In this document: in pieces, positions 1-8,500 of the stretch | Layout: each line of letters begins with the position of its first letter | Position numbering within the stretch: the first letter of the stretch is position 1 | NCBI RefSeq assembly: GCF_013283835.1 | Contig: NZ_CP054052.1 | Location: forward strand, 3,224,001 to 3,288,000 | Length of the DNA: 64,000 nucleotides | Origin: Poseidonibacter lekithochrous | GTDB lineage: Bacteria; Campylobacterota; Campylobacteria; Campylobacterales; Arcobacteraceae | Direction: 5' to 3' | Translations under genes and position numbers: made by a program | The notes under the pieces: generated by a model | Seen by the model: only the letters and a program-made list of their open reading frames with translations | Databases searched by the model: none | What the model was told of the DNA's origin: nothing

Positions 1-583
1 CAAGTCTAGATACAAATACAGAAACAACTGCTTTAATATCTTTATTTGATTCTTTGATACCTTCATCTAGTGCTTGAGCACATTTAATTGCTTGAGCAGG
101 TGAGAAGATTAATGTAGCATTTACATGAATCCCTTTTGAAGTTAATTCTCTCATTGCAATGTATCCAGCATCTGTTGCAGGAACTTTAATCATTACATTA
201 TCAGAACCAATTAGTGAGTTTAATCTAACACCCTCTTCAATAGTTCCTTGTGCATCATCACATAATAATGGATCAACTTCAATTGAAATAAAACCATCAT
301 CATAATCATTTTTATGTAAATCAGATAAAAGAACTGAAGCTCTTTTAATATCAGTTAACGCTAACTCTTCATAAATAGTTTTTGCATTATTTGCTTGTAA
401 CATATCAAGTTGTTGTTTGTATGCTACAGAATTAGAAATTGATGATTCGAAAATCGCAGGGTTTGATGTAGCACCTTGAATTATTTCATCTTTAATTATC
501 TCTTGAAATCTATTTTCTAAAAAATCTCTTTCAATAAAATCACACCATAAAGAGTAATTAATATCTTCTTTTAAACTCATCAT
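1..583 (-). CDS. tal: Transaldolase, N-terminal part (cut by window start)
   Basis: Reading the minus strand from an ATG at 583 (a second ATG follows directly at 580) gives about 194 residues that run off the window edge. The stretch GATSNPAIF near residue 40 and the later KVPAT and HVNATLIFS segments are the typical transaldolase beta-barrel motifs, the last two including the Schiff-base lysine region. The enzyme moves a dihydroxyacetone unit between sugar phosphates in the non-oxidative pentose phosphate pathway, in the cytoplasm. An AAGGAA ribosome site lies just upstream. It is followed by the window edge, so its C-terminal third and terminator cannot be seen. The gene is preceded by serB on the same strand with an 80-base gap. 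Confidence 0.9.
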   Translation of the reverse strand, partial: MMSLKEDINYSLWCDFIERDFLENRFQEIIKDEIIQGATSNPAIFESSISNSVAYKQQLDMLQANNAKTIYEELALTDIKRASVLLSDLHKNDYDDGFISIEVDPLLCDDAQGTIEEGVRLNSLIGSDNVMIKVPATDAGYIAMRELTSKGIHVNATLIFSPAQAIKCAQALDEGIKESNKDIKAVVSVFVSRL

Positions 584-638
584 TTATTCCTTTTAATAGT
601 CCTTACAAAGAGGACATTTCTTTTAATATTCAATTTCT

Positions 639-664
639 AAAAAAAGCCTTAAAAAAAAGCTTTT
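639..664 (-). terminator. Probable rho-independent terminator after serB
   Basis: Read on the minus strand, a six-base stem (AAAAGC pairing with GCTTTT) is followed by seven T residues, directly after the serB stop codon. The stem is short and AT-rich, so termination is likely to be partial. Confidence 0.4.
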
Positions 665-1283
665 ATATATGTTTTAGAATTTCTGTTAAATCTTTTTTAT
701 CAACAATAATGTTTGCTTCTTTTTTAAGAACTTCTCTTGCACAGAATGCAATTCTAGTATCTGCATGTTCAAACATAGATAGATCATTTGCTCCATCTCC
801 ACAAACTAAAGTATCTGCTTTAGAAACACCTAGAATGTTTTGAAGTCTTTGGATCATATCACCCTTTGAGAATCCAAACATCATATCTCCACCAACTTGA
901 CCAGTTAGAACTCCATCTTTTTCATGTAATACATTTGAAAAGTCAGCATCTAAACCTAACTTATCTTTAGCAGGTGAAGTACCAATTCTAAATCCACCAG
1001 AGAAACAAACTACTTTGTAACCTTTCTCTTTTAGTGCAGGAATTAGTTCAGTAGCTCCTGGCATAAGTGGTAAATCTTTACAAATTTCAACAGCTTGAGC
1101 ATAGTCTAAACCTTTTAATAAAGATACTCTCTCTATTAAAGATTCAAAGAAATCTAGCTCTCCGGCCATCGCTTTTTCAGTAATCCCAGCAACTTTTTCT
1201 TCTAAACCTAATGGCTTTGCAAGAAAGTCGATAGTTTCACCATCCATAAGTGTTGAATCAAAATCAAAAACAGCTAATTTCAT
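663..1283 (-). CDS. serB: Phosphoserine phosphatase
   Basis: This 206-residue cytoplasmic HAD-family enzyme removes phosphate from O-phosphoserine in the last step of serine synthesis. The HAD motifs are all present: DFDST at residues 7-11 (nucleophile D7 and acid D9), SGGF at 95-98, a lysine at 140, and GDGANDLSM at 162-170. The length and motif spacing match SerB rather than other HAD phosphatases. The ATG at 1283 has an AGGGA ribosome site. It is transcribed away from ruvX, with about 70 bases between the two starts that must hold both promoters. Confidence 0.93.
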   Translation of the reverse strand: MKLAVFDFDSTLMDGETIDFLAKPLGLEEKVAGITEKAMAGELDFFESLIERVSLLKGLDYAQAVEICKDLPLMPGATELIPALKEKGYKVVCFSGGFRIGTSPAKDKLGLDADFSNVLHEKDGVLTGQVGGDMMFGFSKGDMIQRLQNILGVSKADTLVCGDGANDLSMFEHADTRIAFCAREVLKKEANIIVDKKDLTEILKHI

Positions 1284-1354
1284 TAATTTTCCCTAGTTTT
1301 ATTCTTTAAAGGTTATAATAGTATCTAAATTATACTAAGGAAAAGTTTTTCATA

Positions 1355-1735
1355 ATGAAACTAGCATGCATTGATATTGGATTAAAAAGAATAGGAGTTG
1401 CTATCTGTCTAAGTAGTGATATTGTTACTCCACAAAGCGCAATTTTGAGAAAAAATAGGAACCAAGCAGCAAATGATGTTAATGCTTTTTTAAAAGAATG
1501 GGAAATAGAAAAACTAATAGTTGGACTTCCAAGTGCAAGTGAAGATATGCAAAAAAGAATCAATCATTTTGTTAAATTATTAGAATTAGATATTCCTTTT
1601 GAATTCCAAGAAGAAAATATGAGTTCAATTGAAGCAGAAGATTTAATCAAAGGCGAAATCAAATATAAAAGAGATGGAAGAGTTGATTCAATTGCAGCAA
1701 AAATTATCTTAGAGCGATACCTATTTCGAAGCTAA
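1355..1735 (+). CDS. ruvX: RuvX/YqgF family putative pre-16S rRNA nuclease / Holliday junction resolvase
   Basis: The 126-residue product has an RNase H-like fold pattern: the first acidic residue in CIDIG at residue 7, a central LIVGLP strand, and a late acidic residue in the RDGRVDSIAA segment. This family (YqgF, RuvX) processes the 5' end of 16S rRNA in E. coli and is related to RuvC-type resolvases. The protein is slightly shorter than the E. coli member, as is common in Campylobacterota. AAGGAAAAG lies upstream of the ATG. It is divergent from serB and followed after 54 bases by an NrtS-like membrane protein. Confidence 0.85.
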   Translation: MKLACIDIGLKRIGVAICLSSDIVTPQSAILRKNRNQAANDVNAFLKEWEIEKLIVGLPSASEDMQKRINHFVKLLELDIPFEFQEENMSSIEAEDLIKGEIKYKRDGRVDSIAAKIILERYLFRS

Positions 1736-1789
1736 CACTTAATAAACAAAACAGCGATACAATTAAGAAATACTAAATTAGGATTTTAA

Positions 1790-2179
1790 TTGAATAATCT
1801 AGACCTATTAATAATCATCATTAAATCAAAAGAACTCATTATACGAGCTATTAAAATTGCTTTAATAGTTGGTATCATTCTAAATATCATAAACCAAGGG
1901 GATTATATATTCTCTTTAGAGTTTGAAAAAATAAATATGTATAAAGCTATTTTGACTTTTTTTGTTCCATTTTTTGTATCAATGTATACAGCAGTTACTA
2001 TGAAAATGAAATTTCACGTGGGTGAGAAAGCAATTGAAAATATTACATTAAGATGCAAAGTTTGTAACTCTTGTAAAACTCTACAAAAAGAAGAGGTTAT
2101 TCCATTTTGTGATACTTGTCATGAAAAAACTATATGGAAACTAAGTTCAATAAAAGACAAAAAATGTAACCACTCTTAG
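1790..2179 (+). CDS. NrtS-like small membrane protein with a cysteine-rich tail
   Basis: The 129-residue product starts with TTG (AGGA seven bases upstream). Two membrane segments are visible, at about residues 22-40 and 52-70. The segments ILNIINQGD and LTFFVPFFVSMYTA resemble, from memory, the core of the NrtS nitrate/nitrite transporter family, which consists of very small two-helix proteins. After the second helix it carries a further 55 residues with cysteines at 89, 92, 95, 107 and 110, spaced like a zinc ribbon (CxxCxxC then CxxC). I infer a nitrate/nitrite-related transport role, which would fit the nitrate genes elsewhere in the window, but the neighbours here are unrelated. The tail could instead bind metal for another purpose. 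Confidence 0.55.
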   Translation: MNNLDLLIIIIKSKELIIRAIKIALIVGIILNIINQGDYIFSLEFEKINMYKAILTFFVPFFVSMYTAVTMKMKFHVGEKAIENITLRCKVCNSCKTLQKEEVIPFCDTCHEKTIWKLSSIKDKKCNHS

Positions 2180-2180
2180 A

Positions 2181-3296
2181 TTACTTTTTTGACTTGTCTT
2201 GATATTTTAATCTAATTTCATCTATCTCTTCAAAATTATCAAAAAATAGATCTATTAGTTGAGGATCAAAATGTTTTCCTCTCTCTTCCTTAAATAAATT
2301 AAATATCTTTTCAAGTGGCCATGCCTCTTTGTAAACTCTATCACTTCCAAGGGCGTCAAATACATCAGCAACTGCTGTGATTCTTCCAAAGATATGTATC
2401 TCTTCACCTTTTAGTTTTTTAGGATATCCACTTCCATCCCATTTTTCATGGTGTTGATGAGCTACTATTGCTGCTGCTTTTAAAATTGGTTTATCAGAGT
2501 TTTTCAACATGTTATAGCCAAGTGTTGAGTGTGTTTTCATAACAATAAACTCTTTATCTGTTAGTTTTCCAGGTTTATTTAATATCTCATCTTTTATTCC
2601 AACTTTTCCAATATCGTGCATTGGGCTTGCTAGTTTCAATAAATCAGCTTGGGCTTCATCTAAACCATATTTTAAAGCTAATATTTTTGAGTACTCAGCA
2701 ACTCTTTTTACATGGTTGCCAGTCTCTTTAGATCTAGTTTCTCCAATAGCACCCATTGCATAAACTACATCTTTTTGAATATTAATAATCTCTTCATTTG
2801 CTTTTATAGACTCTGTAATATTTGTACCATAAGCCATAATCTTATTAATATCTTTTACACCTTTTAGTGAGAACTGATAAGTTTCCTTATTCTCAAAAGT
2901 ATGTTTAATTTTAATTAGTTTATTTTCATTTAAAATCTCTTGAAGTTCAATCTTATCACTTAAAAAATCAAAAGTCATAGTATTTGGGAAAAGATTAATT
3001 GCGGGGATATTTTTAAATAAAATTGAAGCATCTTCATCTATTACAAAAACTGGTTCTGGATTATTCTCAGGTAAAGAAGATAAAAAATTGTTTTCTTCTC
3101 GTAAGCCTTCATTTATTCCAAGTAATCTATAAATAAAACACTTATTAGCAAATACTGTATAAAGTGTCATAAGACCCATCATAAGCATCATCCAACTTTG
3201 CATAATATATGCCATTACAAAAGATATTATAATTAATACAACTCTTATATTCGAATCTGTTTTTGTCATATTACAATCTGAGCTAGCACAAGTCAT
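2181..3296 (-). CDS. HD-GYP domain protein with DUF2892-like membrane N-terminus and PAS-like domain
   Basis: The 371-residue product has three visible parts. Residues 10-63 form two hydrophobic helices ending in CFIYRLLGI, which resembles the DUF2892/YgaP membrane domain. Residues about 75-165 look like a PAS sensor. Residues 175-360 form an HD-GYP domain with HD at 227-228, a second metal-binding HHE at 282-284 and GSGYP at 288-292. HD-GYP enzymes hydrolyse cyclic di-GMP, and all key residues are kept, so it is probably active at the inner membrane. AGGA lies six bases before the ATG. It converges with the NrtS-like gene (one base between stops) and sits 14 bases after acpS on the same strand. 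Confidence 0.85.
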   Translation of the reverse strand: MTCASSDCNMTKTDSNIRVVLIIISFVMAYIMQSWMMLMMGLMTLYTVFANKCFIYRLLGINEGLREENNFLSSLPENNPEPVFVIDEDASILFKNIPAINLFPNTMTFDFLSDKIELQEILNENKLIKIKHTFENKETYQFSLKGVKDINKIMAYGTNITESIKANEEIINIQKDVVYAMGAIGETRSKETGNHVKRVAEYSKILALKYGLDEAQADLLKLASPMHDIGKVGIKDEILNKPGKLTDKEFIVMKTHSTLGYNMLKNSDKPILKAAAIVAHQHHEKWDGSGYPKKLKGEEIHIFGRITAVADVFDALGSDRVYKEAWPLEKIFNLFKEERGKHFDPQLIDLFFDNFEEIDEIRLKYQDKSKK

Positions 3297-3310
3297 GTTT
3301 ATTCCTAAAG

Positions 3311-3661
3311 TTATTTTTTTACTAAATTTACTACAGCTATTGCAAAGCCTGAATCATGAGTAATTGATACATATGATTTTTTTATTTTAAATTTTTTTCG
3401 TAAAGATTTTGTGTACTTTAGTTTGGGAGCGCCTTTTTTACTTTTTGATATTTTAATATCATGGAAAGAACAAATTGCACCAATTCCTGTACCTATTGCT
3501 TTACTAGCAGCCTCTTTTGCTGCCCAAAAGCCAGCAGCTGTTTCTGGTCGTTTTATTAACTCGATTTCTTCATCGTCTAAAAACCTCTCATAGGCTTTTC
3601 TACCAAATTTTTCATGCATTCTTTTTATTCTATCAATTGATGCTACATCTATTCCTATCAT
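3311..3661 (-). CDS. acpS: Holo-[acyl-carrier-protein] synthase
   Basis: The product, 116 residues from the ATG at 3661, transfers 4'-phosphopantetheine from CoA to acyl carrier protein. GIDVASIDRI at the N-terminus and FWAAKEAASKAIGTG near residue 45 are the family motifs; the Asp of GIDV and the Glu of KEA bind magnesium. A frame extension to a TTG at 3688 exists, but the ATG has an AGG seven bases upstream and starts exactly where the family starts. The gene is followed by the HD-GYP gene and is divergent from the permease at 3691, leaving only about 30 bases between starts. Confidence 0.92.
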   Translation of the reverse strand: MIGIDVASIDRIKRMHEKFGRKAYERFLDDEEIELIKRPETAAGFWAAKEAASKAIGTGIGAICSFHDIKISKSKKGAPKLKYTKSLRKKFKIKKSYVSITHDSGFAIAVVNLVKK

Positions 3662-3690
3662 TTTAAACCTATTTGTGTATAATTTCAAGT

Positions 3691-4650
3691 ATGAAACTGT
3701 TTATTAAAAAAGTATTATACCTTATTGTAATGTTATTTATTATTAGTCTAATCTCTTTTCTTGCAATAAATGCTGCACCAAATTCTTTTTTTGCTAGTGG
3801 AGAATTAAATCCTAATATTACAAAAGAATCAATAGCTCAATTAAAAGCTATTTATGGTCTTGATCAGCCATTATATGTTCAGTTTTTCTCTTGGGTATTA
3901 GCTATATTACAACTTGATTTTGGAATCTCTTTTGCTAGTGGAAGTATGGTAAAGGATGAGATTATTTCTCGTATTCCAATTACACTTACTATAAATATTA
4001 TATCAATGGTTTTAATTTTTATAATATCTTTATATTTAGGAATCAAAGCCGCATTAAGCAAAAATAGTTTTTTTGATAGATTTACAGGACAATTATCACT
4101 ACTTAGTTTCTCTATGCCTTCATTTTATTTGGCACTACTTTTAGTATTGGTTTTTGCTATTAATTTTGAAGTTTTGCCAATTGCTGGGCTTCATACTATG
4201 AGTGATGATGGAAGTTTAGCTTATTATTTAGACTTTGCATGGCATTTAATTTTACCAATATTTATAATTGTATTTGGAGGAATTGGAAGTTTAACTTTAT
4301 ATATTAGATCACTTACTATTGAGATATTGAAATCTGATTATATATTCTTTGCAAAAGCTAGAGGACTAAATGACAAACAAATATTAAGACACTATATCTT
4401 ACCAAATTTATATCCACCAGTAATTACCCTACTTGGATTATCTCTTCCAGGAATTATTGGAGGTTCAGTAATACTTGAAACAATCTTCTCAATTGATGGA
4501 ATGGGGTTATTATTCTTTAAAAGTGCATTATCACATGATTATCCAGTAATTATGGGAATATTAATTATTGGTGCATTTTTAACACTTATTGGGAATATGA
4601 TTGCAGACTTAGTACTACTAAAATTAAATCCAAACTACGATAACAACTAA
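3691..4650 (+). CDS. DppB/OppB-type peptide or nickel ABC transporter permease
   Basis: The roughly 319-residue product (ATG at 3691; an in-frame TTG at 3673 is less likely) has the six-helix layout of the DppB/OppB permease family: a first helix at residues 6-28, a periplasmic segment with YGLDQPLYVQ and DFGIS, and the cytoplasmic EAA loop near residue 220 (FAKARGLNDKQI). Such permeases pair with a DppC-type subunit and an ATPase to import peptides, nickel or similar solutes. No partner subunit, ATPase or binding protein lies next to it. It is followed after 21 bases by panC, which has no known link. Confidence 0.85.
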   Translation: MKLFIKKVLYLIVMLFIISLISFLAINAAPNSFFASGELNPNITKESIAQLKAIYGLDQPLYVQFFSWVLAILQLDFGISFASGSMVKDEIISRIPITLTINIISMVLIFIISLYLGIKAALSKNSFFDRFTGQLSLLSFSMPSFYLALLLVLVFAINFEVLPIAGLHTMSDDGSLAYYLDFAWHLILPIFIIVFGGIGSLTLYIRSLTIEILKSDYIFFAKARGLNDKQILRHYILPNLYPPVITLLGLSLPGIIGGSVILETIFSIDGMGLLFFKSALSHDYPVIMGILIIGAFLTLIGNMIADLVLLKLNPNYDNN

Positions 4651-4671
4651 AAAATTTAATAAGGAACATAT

Positions 4672-5490
4672 TTGAAAATTATAAGAACTATTGAAGAATT
4701 ACAAAATATTAGAAAAACTATAACTTCAAGTGTTGGTTTTGTACCAACTATGGGAGCCTTACATGATGGACATATCTCCCTAATAAAACAAGCTAGAGAA
4801 GAAAATGAGATTGTAATTGTTTCAATCTTTGTAAACCCAACACAATTTTTACCAGGGGAAGATTTAGACGCATATCCTAGAAAAGATGAAGCAGATAAAA
4901 AAATCTGTGAAATGTGCAAAGTGGATTATCTATTTATGCCAGAAATATCAACAATGTATGGAAAAGAAGAGGTATTAATAAAAGCTCCTAATAAAAGTTA
5001 TATGCTAGAAGGAGAAGCTAGACCGGGACATTTTGATGGAGTATTATTAGTAGTTTTAAAACTATTTGGATTAACACAACCAACAAATGCATACTTTGGA
5101 AAAAAAGATGCCCAACAACTATCTTTAATTACTCAAATGGTTAAAGACTTATTCCTTCCAATAAATGTAGTAGCCTGTGATATTGTAAGAGAAAATGATG
5201 GTTTAGCAATGAGCTCTAGAAATATTTATTTAGACCAAACACAAAGAAAAGATGCACTTTTATTATCTAAATCTTTATACACAGCTGCTTCATTAATAGC
5301 AAAAGATGAAAGAGATACTAAAACTATCAAAAACAAAATCCATGAAGTAATGGAAAAACTTGATGTTGAATATGTAGCAATAGTTGATAGAGAATTTAAT
5401 GAGATTCAAACTATAGAGTTAAATAACTGTATTATTTTGATTGTTGTTAGATTTGGAAATACTAGATTATTGGACAATATCTGGTTATAA
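4672..5490 (+). CDS. panC: Pantothenate synthetase
   Basis: The 272-residue cytoplasmic enzyme joins pantoate and beta-alanine with ATP to make pantothenate, the CoA precursor. The ATP-binding PTMGALHDGH at residues 25-34 (HxxH), YFGKKDAQQL and the C-terminal AMSSRNIYL are all present. The start is TTG at 4672, supported by AAGGA seven bases upstream and by the family N-terminus. The gene probably shares a transcript with the upstream permease (21-base gap) and ends at a strong hairpin terminator. Together with acpS, two steps of phosphopantetheine supply lie in this short region. Confidence 0.95.
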   Translation: MKIIRTIEELQNIRKTITSSVGFVPTMGALHDGHISLIKQAREENEIVIVSIFVNPTQFLPGEDLDAYPRKDEADKKICEMCKVDYLFMPEISTMYGKEEVLIKAPNKSYMLEGEARPGHFDGVLLVVLKLFGLTQPTNAYFGKKDAQQLSLITQMVKDLFLPINVVACDIVRENDGLAMSSRNIYLDQTQRKDALLLSKSLYTAASLIAKDERDTKTIKNKIHEVMEKLDVEYVAIVDREFNEIQTIELNNCIILIVVRFGNTRLLDNIWL

Positions 5491-5520
5491 GATAAGAAGT
5501 TTCCTTCTTATCTTATTTTT
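5491..5520 (+). terminator. Rho-independent terminator after panC
   Basis: The panC stop codon is followed at once by a nine-base perfect stem (GATAAGAAG with CTTCTTATC, loop 5500-5503) and then a T-rich tract. The T tract overlaps the last codon of the convergent WD40-Roco gene, so the hairpin probably also helps end that transcript. Confidence 0.8.
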
Positions 5521-8500
5521 CTATATATATATTTTTAAAAGAACCATCCTCTTGAGGATATAAAGATGATGGTCTCCAATTCATTGTTATACTTTCTCGC
5601 TCTCTTGTATCTACTGACAGTTTATTTGAATCCATATCATAAGTTATAATATTATACCGAAAAGGTACTCCCGGCAATTGGCTATAGCTATTGTCACTTG
5701 AAAATAGCCCCGAGCCTATGTACATTATTTTTTCTTTTCCTACAATTATATCATTAAAAGAAATCAAATTATTTCTATGAACATGTCCATGAATATACGC
5801 TTTAATTTTAAATTGGTGTAAATTATTTACAAAATCATATGATTTTTCATAATCAATAGGATGATGGCCCACTACAAACCTTACATTATCTTTTTTAATT
5901 TCATCTTGGATATTTACAAAAGACTTAGTATCAAATTTAACTTTTTGTAAATTAAAGTGGTCTATTTCTAAAGATGTATTAATCAATATAAAACTAAACT
6001 CATTATCTTGAATTAGCTTCTGACTTTTTCCTACAATAAAAGGTTCTTGATATAAAGCCTCATATAAATATTCACTAAAGTTCTCAAACCTGCAGTTCCA
6101 TTTTTTTATATCTCTTTTTAAAAAAATTTTATCATTTATTTTATAGTCACTGTTTTTATCAAAGTTGTTTGGATTAAAACTTTCAATACCATAAGCATTA
6201 TGAGTTATTACTCTACTATAATCGTGATTACCAGGAACTATAAATACTTTTTGAGCATCAATATCACATATCTTAATTAATTTAGAAATAAACTTATAAA
6301 TAAGAGTAAACTCTTTAGCACTACCTTTTGCTGTTAAATCTCCACTTAGAATTAAATAATCAATTCTTGTTTTAATATTTTCTTTTAAAAGAGTTATTTC
6401 CATTTTAATATCAGTATTTTCACCAAAATGTAAATCACTTAAATGTAATATATTTCTTTTATTATCTTTCTTATTTTCCAACCAATTATCATATTTATCA
6501 AAAATAATATTTCTTGATTTTTCAATATTCTCATCAATCTTTAATAACTCTCTCTTATTAACTGCACATACTTTATGAGTGTTTTCTTTAATTGTAATAT
6601 TTGTTTTATTTTCTAAACACGCTAAAAATAATTTTTCTTTATCTGGCTCAAATATCATTGAGATATTTCCTATGATATATTCTTTTTTAAACTCATCATT
6701 TGATATTACAGTAAACTCTTTTTGTTGATAATACTTAGTTAAATGTTTTTCTAAAATTGCTTCTATAAAATCAACCAATTCATGATTACTCTCAGTCTCC
6801 TTATTAGCATAAACTTTTATAGTTGTGGTATTTTGATTTGTACTATGACTTAATATATCTTCTCTTGAAAACTCAATTAAATATAAATCATTACTATTTA
6901 TTTTTCTTAGTTTTACACCTTTAGACAAGTATTTTAAAACTTCGTATTCACTTGAATAAAACAAACAACTTACTATTGTTGCGATATTTATTTCAACTTG
7001 TTTTTTTGAAACTAAATTTACCTGTTCTACTTGAAAATATCCTTTTTTATTAAATTCTTCATTCTTATTTTTAAATCGTGAAGGAAAGACTAACATTCCA
7101 TTATTTAAGTAACAGATCTTATCATTTACAAAATTTGAAATAATACTTTTCATAAATAATACTTGAACTTTACCTCTAACTGAGTGTTTAGTAAATAAAC
7201 CTTTATATATTTTTTCATCACTTAAAAATTCTTTTTCTATCTCAAACAACTTGTCAAATTCAACATCAAAACAATGTGAAAACAAGTCATTTAAAGAAAT
7301 ACTAGAAGATACAATTTTATTTTCACTTGCATATCTTAAAATTGCAGTTGAAAAAAGATTTTTCCAATAAGGCTTAAATACTAAAAACTTTTCACTATCT
7401 TCTCTTAATTCATCAATTCTTCCATCTTTTTTTAGAAGATCTAAAGCATCTTCTATATTTAACTTACTTATATTTTCACTTTTTAATTTATCCACTAAAG
7501 TATTAAACTCATAATAAAAGTGTTCTTTTTGTAGTTTTTTTATCTCTTCAAATGCCAAATATCCTGCGGAAGTAAGTAATTTATCTTTTTCATATTCAAA
7601 ATTATTTACAACATAGCTTTTCATTTCTACTAATAATAAGTTTTCTTCCATATTTTTATCATTATCTAAATTCAAAGTATTATGATGAATAACTTTTATA
7701 AACTCTTTTTCAATACCAAAACTATTCAAATTTTCATACATCAAATCTTTTATTTTATTTAGATATTTTTCTGTCTCATCTGATTTATCTTTTTTCGTTC
7801 CTATAATAAAAATATTTAATTGTTTTTTATTTGTTTGATGAATATGCTCTTTTATACTATTTATCCAAAAATATATTGAGTTATCTTCTTTTTGCAAATC
7901 AACTACAAAAAATATTAATCTTGTATTATCGAAATTTTGCTTATGTGAAATCTGATACTCTGGCTGTCCACCAAAATCCCATATATCAAAACTAAAATTA
8001 TGTTCTGATTTTTCATTTATATTATTTGCTTTTACTGATATTTTTTCTTTAAAAGAAAAATTAAAAAACCTCATTCCATGAGTAGAATGAATATCGTCAT
8101 TAAACTTATTATATTCAAGTCCATATCCAAGTGTAGTTTTACCAACTGCACTATTCCCTAATAACAAAGTTTTTATATGAAAATGATTTGTATAGTTTTT
8201 GTTAATTATATGAATATTATCAAAATCTAATTTTTCTACATATAAATTACCAGAGGCTGTCGAAAAAATCAAAGTATCTTCATCAACAGAAATATAATTT
8301 ATATTAGATTTCACTTCATATTTCTTAGTAGTGTCTTTTAAACTATTATCTTTATCTAAAAACCAGATTGAAATATTACTATCAAAATGTTTAACTATTA
8401 AAAAGTTATTTTTGTAGAAAATCTCTATTGCTTTTAAGTCATATTTAGCTACTTCTTTTTTCTCTTTTATATCCCATACTCGAACTGTATTATCATCCGA

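Noticed and set aside
3662-3690. TTG starts extending acpS to 3688 and the permease to 3673
   Set aside because: They would make divergent genes overlap; the ATGs at 3661 and 3691 match family N-termini better.
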